A stretch of DNA of 64,000 bases, from contig JAPXFQ010001945.1 in NCBI GenBank assembly GCA_028564705.1, positions 186,001 through 250,000 of the forward strand, written 5' to 3'. Both the position numbers and the translations under genes were made by a program. A model generated the notes under the pieces. That model had not been told where the DNA came from, did not search any database, and saw nothing but the letters and a program-made list of their open reading frames with translations. This DNA comes from Apricaphanius iberus. Its lineage: Eukaryota > Chordata > Actinopteri > Cyprinodontiformes > Aphaniidae. Below, in pieces: positions 21,815-35,444 of the stretch; the first letter of the stretch is position 1; every line of letters begins with the position of its first letter.

Positions 21815-23085
21815 CTCGTTTCCAAGCCATAGTCTCTGCCCATTCTGTGCAGATTTCTACAATGTTCCTGTATGTCCGTTGACATCTCCTAAATGTGCCT
21901 GCGGATGGTATTGGACAGAGGAATAACCCATAGTTTGCTGGCCTCTGTTATGAATCATAGATCGAACCATATGACTTTAGTGCAGGAAGTTAATAACCCT
22001 CCGCAGTTGTGTCCCGTTTTTCACACTGTGCCACTATGTACAAAACTTTATATCATCTCAGTTGAGCATTTACAATTCTTTGGTGTAACAAAACCAAAGA
22101 TAAGATATGCCTAGTCCTATTTTCTACTCTTTGGCTTGGAAGGAAGTTGGTTTAGAAGCTTATTTGGTGACGTTTTACCTTCTGCTTTCCATTTTTGTGG
22201 GACCCTTGTTAAAAATATGTCCATTGTATAGTATTTGAATTTTATCCATACCTACTGTGACACCCCCCAGAATTACTCTGCGCCGCCCTTAGGGGGCACG
22301 CTTCCCACTTTAGGAACCACCTGGTTAGGGTAACACTGATGCAAGCAAAGGCTGAATACTGCTGAACCAGGGTTATTAGTGCCTAACAGAGAGACCTAGA
22401 AAGTAAGAATATAGCAGAGAGAAAATACTCTCTTCATCACTCCAAGCAAGCATTTACATTTAGGACAGTGCTGCAGGGGCGAACAGGCCGCTCCATCTGC
22501 CCTAACTGATCAAACAAATACATGGTATACTGAATATAGAGAAATGTTGATAGGGCTGTTGTGTAACAGCAAGGCCCGCAAACCCAAACACATGTGCAGA
22601 GGAATTACACTCATGAGGCACTGACATGATTAATGGTAGGAAATGCTGTTCTCTATCAGCTCACTCTCTCTTTGCCACTTTCAGGCACTCTGTAAATGAC
22701 TGCAGATGGTAGGGGGATGGCCTGGCCTGCAGACAGCTATGATAACTGTCATTAATTGGGAGGGAGAGCTCATGAGGACCAGCATCACAGAACTGTCCTG
22801 TACATGTACAGGCTGGGCAGGCTGGCGAAAAGAAAGGGTAAGAATATCATCTCAGTCTGGGCTTTTTTTTTTATTCTTTTATGTTATTTTTTCCACTCAA
22901 AAAGCTACTTTTAGACTGTTAATACCCTTTTACCCAAAGCACTTTTCTGGTAACATTTTTATACCAAACCAAATGCAAATGAAGAAAGACCAATTACTTG
23001 GAAAAGAGGTATTTGTGTGATCAGATAGAAAAAAAGTAGTAGACAAGACTGCCACTTACACAAATCTAAAAATGATTAAAATCTA
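21815..23085. other. aatk intron 1, nothing recognised
   Basis: A GC-richer patch at 22258-22325 ('gccgcccttagggggcacg') looks like an old repeat end. No gene seen. Confidence 0.4.
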
Positions 23086-23087
23086 TA

Positions 23088-23131
<44 letters not shown>
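23088..23131. repeat. (ATT)n microsatellite
   Basis: About 14 uninterrupted ATT units. Confidence 0.95.
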
Positions 23132-23134
<3 letters not shown>

Positions 23135-24480
23135 TAAATCTAATGGGAAAAATACTGAAATACACAACAACAACAACATTTTTTACAACAAATCTATCAA
23201 ATTAATATCAAGTCTTATTTCATATTTATGCTATTAACATAGGTAAGAGCCCTTGTGGAGTGTAGTCAAGGAAGAATTACATCAATATTAACTTTCATGA
23301 ACAGATAACACACATTGAATTCTTGTTTGGCATTAATCCCATCTAATCTTCTGGTTTAAGCAGCAGTTAACATACGCATAAAATGGACAGTTAATATTGC
23401 AAGATTAGCTTTGAAGTAATCAATTCTGAGGTATCATTCTGTGTACCCCTAGTGATAACGATATAGCTATACCTCTGCTGTTCAGGCTATGACTCTGGAA
23501 ACCAAAACTGAGTTTAAAGTAAGGCTAATGCCTATTAAAGATTTTGGTTCGAGGGGTTATTTTTTAAGCCATGTGAAGCAAATACAACATATTAACAGCA
23601 AGCAAAGGCAAATACAATGGCAAACATTCAAAATAAGAATACTACAGTATGTGTTACTGGTTTATTGAAAATAATATCTCTGTGTTTCAAATAATACAAT
23701 TTATTTGAACATAGAGGAGCCACAAGGCATCTCTTATAGTCACAGAGGTACACATTTTTCCTAGGTAATCTGTATTCGCTTCCAGATTTGACAGAACATG
23801 GCTCTGAAATGACATTCCAGAACTATACCGTGTGGATAAACATAAATTAGATGCATGTGCAGCCACTGGTCTACAGATGACAGAACCATTTCTGCAAATG
23901 TGTACTTGAGATGAAATTGAGACGACAGCTTAGTCAGAGTCTCATGATGCAAACAAAGGCAGTGTGTATTTGAATGTAGAGATGCATGCCTGTGAGTCTA
24001 TAAAGATAATCAAGATTACACAAGACTCAGAAAAAGGCCTAGTGTGGCTGATAAAGAGAAATACAAATACACGGAAATATAACTGAAATAATTATTTTAA
24101 TAATTCAGTCAACATTCATTTTGAAAGTTGTATAATATTGTGCTTTTTTTAGAATTTTGTATTTTTTTTTTACAATTGCATAAAAAAAGTGATTTTAATA
24201 GAGTAATCTTATGTTATGTCCATGCTATGGCCAATACAACCAAGCGGAATACTGCTTACTTGGCAATTGTCCATTCAGTGACACCCCCACAAGGACACTA
24301 AGCCACAGTAAGGTCATTAATTCATAAAGAAGCTGATCATGCACAGAGTCCTTTATCAAAGCATACGAATGGAAAGTTCACTGGAAGGAAATTATGTGAT
24401 AGAAAAAAAAAGTTGCACAAGCAAAAAAGGTAACAGCAACCCTAAGAAGACTATGAAAGTACAACCCTTTGACAGTTTAT
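23135..24480. other. aatk intron 1, nothing recognised
   Basis: AT-rich sequence. No exon, RNA gene or clear repeat family. Confidence 0.5.
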
Positions 24481-24484
24481 GGGA

Positions 24485-24815
24485 GATAAGGAAACACCAG
24501 ACTGTGGCTGGTGATAGTACTTAAAAACTCAATATCACAAAGACAAATCCAGGGCATGTGCTACAACTGTGGCAACCCTTGTGTTTAGCCGCTCCTTTAA
24601 TAACCATTGCATCACTGCTCTTAACTGGTGGGCAAAATGGTTTGACCTAAACCTCTTAGAATGTATTTGCAATATTGTCAAGAGGAAGAGAGACAACACA
24701 AGCAATAATAAAGACAAGGTCAAGGCCACTATTAATGCAACTGGTATGAACACCTCAGCAAGGCCACATGTTGATCATCCCCATACCACAAAGCATTGAC
24801 CCAGCAGTTTATAGT
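24485..24815 (+). pseudogene. Tc1-like transposase C-terminal relic
   Basis: The frame at 24569-24799 reads WWAKWFDLNLLECICNIVKR, then DKVKATINAT. This resembles the Tc1 block W-PDLNPIE--W-IVKR followed by the C-terminal helices. It is old and lacks the rest of the gene. Confidence 0.6.
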
Positions 24816-24819
24816 TTTT

Positions 24820-27800
24820 GCCATGCACTGATTGCATATACTGTATCATCCACGTTTCAATAGTGTTTCTAATATCAAACACACTTTCAACTAGTGCAAA
24901 ATCTACTCATATATTCAGAAAAAATGAAATTTGGGCTTTCATTAGCTGTGAACCATTGAAATCTGACTGCCTATTTGATTCTGGTGCTATGGGTCATTGC
25001 TACATATCCAAATGTCTTCAGCTTGTCAAACTACTGGGTTTGTTTCTGAGAAAATTTCTAGTCATCATTAAACCTACCAAAGGTTTATCAATAATACATC
25101 CAAACTGTTTAAACGTTAGCCATTCATCGTCATAATGTGACAAACCTTTAAATTATTCTGAGGTGCTTAAAATTTTTAATAATATATAACAGGAAATATC
25201 ACAGTTCATGATAAATTCAATTTTGGGTGCATCCTCTTGCTTATGTAAAAAAGCAAGCATTCAACATCTGCAAGACGAATAAAAAAATAAAAAAACAGCC
25301 TCCACATCATAACACAGACAGCACAGGGAGGAAATATTGAAGGTTTCTCCTTGCTGCCTAAATCCACTTCATTCTTATCCCAGTTCTCCCTAGAGGTAGG
25401 TTTATGCAACCGAAAGGCTCTGTGTTAGACATGCATAGATGAATAATCAAACAGTCAGTGGTGGATGCAATGGCTTGTGCTGACCAAGTCAGTGGGAGGA
25501 GTTTCACATTTATAAAAATATTTTCTCTATAGGCATGTAGCTAGCACATTTGGTAGGGCCTGCAGTGGGGTTTCTTATTTGCCCGCATGCAGGAAGCCAT
25601 GCATTTAGAATGAGTGACAGGATACAGTACATGTGTTTATTATTTATTTTGTGCATCAGTGTAAAATCTCCGTATGACGCCACTGCCACCTCAAGGCATC
25701 ACAAGGTGGTGCTGCACTGTCAGCTTACCTCTGGTTCCTTAACAGGTCAGACTGCTGTCGGTTTGCCTTTACAGTAACACCAACCTATGCATATTTTCAT
25801 CATAGTGTGAGTTATTTTTAGATAAGCTTGTACACTACCTGTTTATGAGCTCTCCGTGGTTCTGAAGTGATAGTGAGCCAGGTCCTTGCTGACATCATAT
25901 TCCATTTATATCCTGTGAAGGCTGATGAAGTCTGGAAATCTACTCATCAAGGTGTGTCTTTCCCAGTCGGCTTACATAATGCCTCAAAATATGACAAGCA
26001 GCTCTCCTCACACTTGTTTTCCACAATCTAGAGATAATTTGAAGAGGTGGAGCACACTGTTCTCACACAACCTGAGACACAGTGAGGAGTTGCAGCTGTG
26101 GATGATAGCTGGAGGGGTGCAAAAGTTCAAAAGCCATCTAAATATGAGCCCTGATGTCAAATCAACCCTGTGTTCATGTGAAAATGTGCAAAACACAGCT
26201 GAGCAATACTGTTACACTGCTAAAAGATTCCATTACAGAAAGGTAAGGAATGATCAAACATCTGCTTTGTGTTCATATATCTATATTACTTAAGAAATCT
26301 ATGTCAGTGCCACTTTAGATTGAACTCCTACAATCTAGATGAATGCATCTCAGCAATCTGCTCGTAGTTTTGACAAATCTAAAACTGTTTCTTCCTAGCA
26401 TTTCCCAACCTCTTGAATAAACTTGAGCATATCTCAGTCCTCTTACTGTTCATAGAATGGGTGGCACTTTCACACACACACCCTCCATCTCCTTAGCAAC
26501 ATTGATTTCAAGTCTAAACACCATACATAGCCTCAGGATCTACTGAGCTGCTGTTCTCCTTAGAAATATGGATCATTACTTTGAAATCTAAACATATATT
26601 TGATAATTATGCAACATATTATTTGTGACTCACCCATTCCTTCAACAAATCTAACCTGGAAAATGTTCTGCTATCATCTGAATGACAGAAATCGCTGCAA
26701 ATCCTGGTTGGAATTTTCTTCAAACCGATGAACTCATTCAGGAAGACAACACCAGGTAAATTAAATTGAAGACAACGCAGGAGAGTCATGGTTAGCTGGT
26801 GTTTTATCCATAATTCAATTGAGAACCACTTCTGTGGGAGGTCTGTTTCGTATGGGACTCTCTTCAGAAGCGGACAGCAAGCTCAGCAACCACAACCTGC
26901 CCTTTTAAACACAAAACCAATAGATCACCATTAGTTTTGATTAAACGACTCCTTGTGGAAAGTTTTTTTCTGGAATTTAAAAAAAAAAGATTGTATTTTT
27001 TTTAAATCATTGCCTACAATCATAGCTGCAAACACACTCAGTATTCACACATACATTAAAAATTTTTTTGTAGACAACCTGATTTAATTGGATGTTCCAT
27101 CCATTTCTCCAGAAAGAAGACCAAAAGAATGGTCATGCAGGTAGAAGAGGGAGGAATAATTGGACTAAAGGGGATCAGAGATCACCCAGAGAGCATGGCT
27201 TGGTAAGGACAGATAAAGCTTGAAACTTGAGAGCCAGTAAGCTCACTGTCATTTGTATGCTCAGCACACTGCAGCCAGTGCAAGGACTCTCTTTTGTCCT
27301 GTTTACATGTGCACACAGTTATTCAACCACTTCCAGTCCAAGCCATTCGTAGCCTTTGTGAGAGCTCATCTACCTGCTAAGCAGTCCCAAAGCACTGCAG
27401 CACCACCTGGGCTCATCTCTGCAAAAGGTCCCATCACCCTTACATCCTGGTGATGATTGGACACCGCATTTTATTGACCAAAAAAGAGCTGTGACCTCAC
27501 ACAGTTCTACTTTGCACTTCAATGAGCATGCATAAACCCGGAGAACACATGCACTGTGCACAAATGCATGTGCACTACTGCACAATTGCGTGGGACTATG
27601 CAGATTTAGTGCAGAAAAAAAAAAGAAAATAAAAACTTTTAACCCCAAGCTTTGAAGGCCTCACGGAAGGCAAAAAACGAACATTTGAAATAACCTAAAG
27701 TATGCAGGCAGACTGAGATGTTTCACTATGATGAGTAAGGGAACTCACAACAGTTTTTGAAGGAATGCGAATATTTCGCATCAGTCAAAAGATTGTGAAA

Positions 27801-27890
27801 ATACCCATCAGTGTATGAAAAGGGAATACGCATGCATCACCAACAGCTCAGAATTAGACTGATAAACGCCCTCATGTATCCCCTGTTTCA
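24820..27890. other. aatk intron 1, distal part, nothing recognised
   Basis: About 3 kb next to the exon 1 donor. Short open frames (for example 25925-26293 and 27370-27648) have no domain or splice support. Confidence 0.5.
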
Positions 27891-27897
27891 TTCCTAC

Positions 27898-27979
27898 CTG
27901 TATCAAAGTGGGAACTGAATGCGAAGCTGGGATTGAAAAAAGCCGAAGACATGACAATGACTTGAAGGACATACACCAT
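27898..27979 (-). CDS. aatk: aatk exon 1 (N terminus)
   Basis: The minus strand reads ATG at 27979, MVYVLQVIV, then MSSAFFNPSFAFSSHFDT and one G, followed by the donor GTAGGA at 27897. The second Met (27952) aligns with the known AATK start (MSS-FFNPSFAFSSHFD). The upstream in-frame Met adds nine hydrophobic residues, so translation may start at either. The split Asp codon continues in phase with 8273-8406. The N-terminal segment lies outside or in the lumen ahead of the membrane anchor. Confidence 0.9.
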
Positions 27980-28050
27980 TCTCCTCGCTGCGCTGCAGAA
28001 GACAACAAGTCTATAAACGAAAAGGGGGGGAGATGTGACGGATAAATTCC

Positions 28051-28057
28051 TGACTCA
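28051..28057. promoter_or_regulatory. AP-1-like site upstream of aatk exon 1
   Basis: TGACTCA, the AP-1 consensus, lies 72 bp upstream of the first ATG. A short palindrome CAGTTCG-GTGA-CGAACTG lies at about 28493-28510. No TATA box was identified. Functional role is inference from position only. Confidence 0.3.
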
Positions 28058-28109
28058 GGAGCTTTGGAGATTCAAATAACCTAAAGCAGAAGCTCTTAAA
28101 CGCCGCATT

Positions 28110-30840
28110 TTTTCTTCCATCGCACCTCGGAGAGATAGCTCCGCTTCACCTTCAGCTCCAGCACGTTTGGAGAGAGATGTTGACAGCGGTTATCATTATT
28201 TATTTTTGTACATCACAGCCGTTTCTTTTAAAACATCCACCTCAGCGCATCTTCTTCATTCAGACCACGTAGTCGGTTACCAGGTGAAGCGTCGATCCAG
28301 TTTTTTTTTCTTAATCAATTTTCTGAGTAAAAATCCCTTCTGCTTCAAAGATTTAGTCAATACTCCGTTTGAACCTCTTTTGGAATAAATATCTGTTTAC
28401 ATTTTGGCCAATACAAGCTGCTGCCTCCCGCTTTCTGACCGGACAGGCGGGTCGTTTGGAGATGTGACCGTCACCATTGCGTATTTGGGTTTCAGTTCGG
28501 TGACGAACTGAGTAACAATTGCTCAGAAACTTAAAGAACAAGTGCTTCCGTTTTCCCCCTTCAAAATATATTTTTAATGCAATGTAACACATGCTTCGTT
28601 TGCATAATAAAAAAGCCTTCCTTGTGTCTGGCTTTCTTTATAACGCTACTTACACAAGGGAACATCTTAATCCTACTCTATATGTTTTGACACTTAAAAT
28701 ACGGTTATATATTTCATCCTGCTATAAGCATTAGGCTACCCTTTCAACTTATCTATTATTGACATGAAGATAAAGTGGCCTCAAGTCAGATTGTATTGGC
28801 ATATTAAAAAAATTACCCATTCAATAAAACAAATTAAACTGAATTGAATAAAACTTAACGATTTAAATTGCTTCAGAGACTTTGATTTTTTGTGGATTTG
28901 AATGCAAGTCTAGTAGCCTTAAGTGGTTTAACATGCAGCAAGAGTAAGTCGAATGCCTTAGTCCGAATGAAATCGAACTTTGGAAATGCATGTATTAATG
29001 GGCAATATAAAGGTATGAGTTAGCAATTATATAAATTTTGCCAAATGTAGATATTTTGACCACGCATGTTGATGTCATCAAGCTTTGTTCGTTTACATAG
29101 GCTAATTCAGGTACGCAAGGAGTCAATAACGCTTTAAAAAACCGCAAAACTTTAAAAAAAACGCAAACAGCTGACCAAAACAATGAACAACACTCTAGGA
29201 TAAATACTGATGTTTAGTGCAATTTTAAAATTAGTTGTTCATCTAGCAGGAAAGATATGTTTCGAACTTGAAGCAATTTTTAATCAAATGTGTGCAGGTT
29301 TCTTGTGCAATATTAAACTAATACGAAACCAGGAAAGCAGAGAATTTTTGAACTTTATTTTCGTAAAATTTGGCTTTTATATGATGTAAAATATCTAGAT
29401 TTTGTGTTGCATTATTATACACTCTAAATTTCCTTTCAGTGACATTCTAAACATAGCTGAAGTTGTCCTGCTGCAATGTATCTGGGAAGTGATAATGTTT
29501 ATAAGCAGGGATTTTGACATAAATACATTTAAAACTAGAATATATTATATCCCTACTGTACATGCTTAATGATTACAGTATAATGCACCTTAGCTTGACT
29601 TAAGTTGAACAAAACTGGATTTGGAGAAATTGGACTAAGGTAGCCTGATAAGTATTTGCGCCTAGTCTCTGGATATTTAGAAAAAAAAAGAAAGACAATG
29701 TCCTCCAGGGGCCATTTGTTCATAAAACTCATGGTCAAGTCTGCTGCTGAACTTTTAATACAGAACCTGACAGCACATATCCTGCCTGGAGCCAGCAGCA
29801 GATAACAGAGTGGTGAAAGTGGTGACCTGCAGCTAAGCGTGGGACAGAACTGTAGAAGATGCTGGGTGACCAGTTTTCTACAGTTTCTCTGTATGCAGGA
29901 AGATGTGAGTTTTTGTTTGATACTCTCCTTAAATAAAGACACTATCTTCCCCCAGTGAAACTTTCAGGTCCATGAACCTACAGAACACAGCCTGCAGCAG
30001 GACAAAAGAGGACGTCTGAATGGCGCAGAAGCAAACATCTGGAACTAGTGCTGGCGTCGCCTTCAGTCCAAACAGACACACCACAACAAGCTGAAGGAGC
30101 TTCTCGTACTGCTTTCCGTGGACAGGTATTACTGAAGCAGAGGGTGGACTTTTCAGGGTGATACCACCATCTAGGGGTCAATCCGAGGAACAAGTTCTAG
30201 ATGTGGGATTCAGATAATTACTGTGGAGAACACATCATTTATATTAGAAATATTACCAAATCTTAAAATTACCTGAGATTAAGACCCATGTGTCTGTTAT
30301 AATGCATAAATACACTCAGATTATTTAAATCTGGCGAATATTTATTTTGCTTATCTTGGTTTTGATCACAAAACACTATGCAAAAAAAAAAAAAAAATAC
30401 GAAAAAACGAAATTCCCACAAAAGAGGATATTGAAAGATTTTGTTACATTTCTGGTATAAATCTTGGACATTCAGAAAACATCTGTGATCCCTATAATTA
30501 GTCTGGTCCTTCTGTGAATCGTCTTGTGAATACAGTTGATATCTAGGAAGAGAAGGTGAGAGGGTCCTACAGCATCCTGGTCTCTCTCTATTTTGCATCT
30601 CCAGAACCAAACATGGAGAAGCAGCTTTCAGTTTCTGTGCTCCTCTGAGTCTGGCATGAAAAAAGTGCTTGCATTGTTTGCCCTTTTTACAGCTAAAATA
30701 TGAGGGAAAATTACAAATGGGCAGTTTAAGACTCAGGTCTGGAAGGGATAATACTGTTCCCCCTTTTGCTCCTTGGTGAACTGTAACTCCAACCAGTGTT
30801 GCATCACTGAATTACAGTAATGTAACTAAGGAAATGGCTG
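28110..30840. other. Upstream of aatk, nothing recognised
   Basis: Mostly AT-rich. The first few hundred bases are CpG-richer and probably contain the aatk promoter and 5' UTR. Open frames at 29553-29942 and 29978-30193 are unsupported. Confidence 0.4.
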
Positions 30841-31038
30841 TACAGGGGAGGATTAAGGTGTACAGGGGCCCCTAGGCTGCGCCTGTCTGTGGGCCCTGCA
30901 CCCTCTCCATCCTTGCACTTCTTCTCTGGTCTCATCTGCCGATATTTATTATAATGTTAAATAGCTTGTTCTGTGTGATGCTCCCTACGTTTTAAAAACT
31001 TTTGAGATAAGACTAGGTCAAATAGGTCTGTAACCTAC

Positions 31039-31388
31039 TATTGTGGCCATTCTTTCAACCAATGTCCAAAAAGAGCCACAGATGCACCATGGACTAGTTC
31101 CGTACGCATGCGAAAAAAGAAGTCCGTTGTCCAAAGTAAATTCATTGAGTTTTTGGTTTATTTTCCTTCGTTGCAAGCAAGACAAACAATTCACATTCTT
31201 CTCTTGCGCTGTGGTAAAAAACCTTACGCCCACCCAGGTGCATGCTGGTCCTCTACCTGACGCCCTATTTATCAGTTTTTTACCTTGGTTCATAACTAAA
31301 CAAAACAAATAACTAAACTAAATAACAAAAGCCTTTTCTCCGAGCAAATATCAAAACGAATTATAAAGAGTGATCAATAGCTCCTACA
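31039..31388 (-). repeat. 3' LTR of the BEL/Pao element
   Basis: 350 bp; on the minus strand it begins TGTAGGAGC and ends CCACAATA. The sequence on its internal side ('ttaggggccggaa' on the minus strand) is a purine-rich tract suited to priming plus-strand synthesis. It differs from the other LTR at about five positions, including a GG/TT pair near 31249-31250. Confidence 0.95.
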
Positions 31389-31610
31389 TTCCGGCCCCTA
31401 ATTGTGCTTAAACTAACTCACAATTACATTAATTCTCTCAAGGAGCTATAACCTCAAAAGAAACAAACAAACATTAATAAAGAAGCAAAAAAAAAAAATA
31501 ACTATCCTTGCTACAATATTCCTCTCTATCATTCTACAATATTCTTCACAAAATAAAACACCTGTAAAGAACAAAGAAAAGAAGTAGAGAAAAGGAATTA
31601 GTCCAAGATG

Positions 31611-32060
31611 CTAGACTGTAGCTTCCAGCAGCAAGCAAAGCTTTGTCACTGGCCTTTCCAAGATGCTGGTCTTGGTTTGAATCCGAACAGAACGCACCAA
31701 GCCTTTTGTGTCCTTGTTTACGCTGAGAACCTTTCCCATCATCCATGATCCTCTTGGGGCTGTAGAATCTGCAACCAGAACAATGTCTCCAGGAATGAGA
31801 GATCTTTTAGGTCCAGTCCACTTTTGTCTCTCCTGCATTGCTGATAGATACTCAGAAATCCATCTTTTCCAAAATAGCTCAGCCATGTACTGAATCTGCC
31901 TCCACCGTTTCCTGACATAAAGATCATTATGGACAAAAAGTCCTGGTGGCAAGATTGGTTTCCTCTTCAGCATCAGAATGTGATTGGGTGTGAGGGCTTC
32001 AAGATCATTTGAGTCATCAGAGACCCTTGTGATGGGTCTATCATTTAAAATGGCTTCCGC
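31611..32060 (-). pseudogene. BEL pol C-terminal segment (DUF5641-like) after a stop
   Basis: Directly in frame with the pol frame but after a TAG at 32061-32063. It reads AEAILNDRPIT, then LTPNHIL, PPGLF, and a basic stretch with WTGPKRSLIPGDIVLV, the pattern of the domain that follows the BEL integrase core. It is open to 31611. Without readthrough of the TAG it would not be made. Confidence 0.9.
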
Positions 32061-35000
32061 CTAACAAAAGATAGTTTGGAGTCCTTCATCGTCCAGAGTC
32101 TGCTGTTTAAGAATGGAGGTAAGAACACTTTTCACAGAACGAATGAGGCGCTCCCAAACACCACCATGATGGGACGCTGCAGGGGTGTTAAATTTCCATG
32201 TTACGCCATCCTGAACCAAATCCCTTTGAATCTTTGAATGATCCAGAGCAGCCATGCTCTCTTTCAGCTCTCGATTTGCACCGACAAAATTTGTTCCATT
32301 GTCAGACCTAATGGTTGAAACTGGTCCTCGTCTACAGATAAATCGTCGCACTGCATTGATACAGGAATCAGAATCCAGGGAATAGGCCACCTCCAAATGC
32401 ACAGCACGACTGCTCATACAGGTGAAAAGCACGCCATACCTTTTGACGTAGCTTCGTCCTCTTTTTACATTTATCGGTCCAAAATAATCCGTTCCCACAT
32501 CTGTGAAGGGAGCTGTATCAGGTAACACTCTCTCCTTTGGCAAGTCTGCCATCATTTGCTCAACACACTTTCCCCTGTAGCGTTTACAGACCACACACTG
32601 GGAAATTACTTTTCTGGCAGCAGAATTTGCATTTATGATCCAGTACTTTTGTCTTAACCTGGACAGCATATGAATCCTCCCTGTATGGCCTAGCTGATGA
32701 TGGATATGGCTCAAAAGCAATAAGGAAATATGCATGTCTTTGGTTAGAATAGCTGGATGTTTGGCTTCCATTGGCATTGCTGCTTTGTTCAACCGACCAC
32801 CGACTCTTACTATCCCACCATCCATTACTGGGTCGAGCTTATAGAGTGGACTCCCTTTAAAAACAGTTTTACAGCCATTATTCATCAAAGCAATTTCATT
32901 TTTGAACTTTTGTTGTTGCTCATACTGAATGATAGTCTTTTCTGCTTTGGCATAGTCTTCTGGGATCAAAATCTGTCCTTTAAGTGTTGCTTTAAATCTC
33001 TTCATTTCCCTCTCCACCTCTTGCTTTTGACTGTCCAAACTGTGTTCACTTAGGCTTGCAGCCGCACACAGCTCCTTTCTTTTCTGTCTCAACAACATGA
33101 GAGTTTCCTTGACCTTCAGAAGCCAGCCAACAGATGTTCTAAGCTTGATCCAGGATGAAAAGTAATGGAGTAGATTTTTTATAGCATTTTCTGGTTCCTT
33201 TGCAATTGCGTTCACCGTCAGATCTCTTTTGACCTCCGGGTCATCAACAGGAATCACATGAAGGTCAACATCAAATTTAGGCCATTCCTCCTCTGACCTA
33301 TGGAGAAAATCTGGTCCATTAATCCATCTCTTGTTTTTGAGGAAATCTGCACCTCTCAATCCTCTGGAGGCTTCGTCTGCAGGATTCTCTTTAGATCCAA
33401 CATATCTCCACTGTCCTGAATCCGTTCCTTCTCTGATGACAGAAACTCTGTTTGCCACAAAGGTTTGAAAGCGTCTGGTTTCATTGCTGATGTATTTAAG
33501 CACTGTTGTACTGTCTGTCCAAAAAACTGATTTTTCCAGTGGAAGTTGCAACTCCTTTTGCAGCATCTTATCCACTTTTACGGCAAGTACAGCAGCTGTA
33601 AGCTCCAATCGGGGAATTGTCGTCTGTTTGAGCGGGACGACTCTGGCCTTTCCCAAGAGAAATGCAACATGTTCAGCATTATTCCTCTCCAACTTCAAGT
33701 AGGAAACTGTTCCGTAGCCACCTTGACTGGCATCCGAGAAATGATGAAGCTGTGCTTTGTCAGGTCTCCCAAAGTCACTTGGCTTAATACAGCGATCCAC
33801 TTTGAACTCTGATGACACCTTGTGGAGGTCCTCAAGCCAGTCAGACCATTGTTTGGAAAGAGGATGGGGAATAGCTTCATCCCACCCCAAATTTTTTCTG
33901 CAGAGTTCTTGCAGCAACATCTTTGCTTTCAGACAGAAAGGAGCCAAAATTCCCAGGGGATCATACAGTGAACTAACCATTGACAAAATGCCTCTTCTTG
34001 TATGCGAATGATTTTTTCCTGAAGTCCTGAACTTAAATTGATCAGTTTCAACGCACCACTGGAGCCCGAGTGCCCGCTCCACTGGGAGTTGATCTGTGTC
34101 CAAATCCAGTTCCTTTATTTCCTTTGCCCTCATTTCCTCTGGAATTGATGTGAGTACTGTGCGACTATTGCTGATACATTTGGACAGTTTAAATCCTCCT
34201 TTACTGCAAAGCACAGTTAGTTGCTTTATCATCTGCACCGCATCTTCCTCAGTAGCCAGGGATTTCAAGCAGTCATCCACGTAAAAGTTATTTTTGACTG
34301 TGCAGACCACATCCAGAGGGAACTCTTGCGAATTATCCTCTGCAGTTTTCCGCAAAGCATAATTTGCACAACTTGGTGATGATACAGCTCCAAACAAATG
34401 CACCTTCATTCGATACTCCAGTACAGGTTGAGAAGGATCATTGTGATGCCACCAGAGGAAACGCAGGAAATTGATGTGCTCACGTGAAACTTGAACTTGG
34501 TGAAACATTGCATCAATGTCAGCCATCATAGCAACAGGTTCTTGTCTAAATCGGATAAGAACTCCAAGGAGAGAGTTGGTAAGGTCAGGTCCCTGCAAAA
34601 GCTGGAGGTTCAGTGATGTTCCTTTATATGTTGCTCCACAATCGAAAACAACTCTCAGCTTGCCTTTCCTAGGATGATAGACACCATGATGAGGAATATA
34701 CCATGCCTTTCCTTCACTTGGCTTTAACTCATCTTCAGGCACAATTTCAGCATATCCTTGATCTATCATGTCGTTCAAAAATGCAGAGTATTCCATTTTG
34801 TAGTGGTTGTCCTTGTCAAACTTTCTTTTCAGACTCTGGAGGCGCTGTTCTGCAATGCAACGGTTGTTTGGCAAGTTGGGATTTTCCTGCTTGAAAGGTA
34901 AATCAATGCGATAGTGATTTTCAATCAGTTTAGCTGAGTTGTTGACAATATTCATAAATTTCATATCTTCTGTAGACATTTCAAGCTGCTCCTCTGATGA

Positions 35001-35444
35001 ATTTTCATTAAAATCATGATTATATTGTTTGACCAACATTTCTTTGAGATGTTCAACAGAAATTCTGTTGGCTGTTACAGGATGACAGTTGTTTTTACTC
35101 TTAATGAGGCTCGCCACACGCAGAGGCCCATTAATGACCCAGCTGACCTTGGTCCTAACAGCATAAGGTCCGCCCTCCACACTGTTAATCAGCTCCCATG
35201 GTTCCAGCACATTTGCAGCATCAGTTCCAATGAGTAAATCCACTTCAGCATCAATATCATGAAGCTTGACTCCTTTCAGATGAGGCCACTGATTGATGTC
35301 ATGTTGCTGGGGAACATTTATTGTGGACACAGGCATGTTCTTTTGTGTCAAAACATCAGGTAACTCTATGAAATCATTAGCTTCCAAACCAGACACTTCC
35401 AAGTCAGATATAATCTGGGTGTTAACGATTTTCTTTTGACCCAT
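32061..35444 (-). pseudogene. BEL pol: reverse transcriptase, RNase H, integrase
   Basis: A 1,127-codon open frame. Reverse transcriptase spans about residues 225-440 with LRVVFDCG (263-270), MADIDAMFHQ and the catalytic FYVDD (387-391). RNase H spans about 560-700 with FSDAS (Asp571), RLELTA and WTDST (Asp644). The integrase HHCC zinc region lies at 911-953 (HHQLGH, CVVC). The integrase core has Asp986 (GTDYFGP), Asp1048 (RSDNG) and Glu1098 (GVWERL). All catalytic residues are present. It overlaps the protease frame by 23 bp in another frame, and ends at a TAG within the integrase C-terminal region. Confidence 0.95.

Noticed and set aside
31043..31312. Twin 89-codon plus-strand frames (also at 38254-38523)
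   Set aside because: They are the same antisense frame read through both LTRs of the BEL element.
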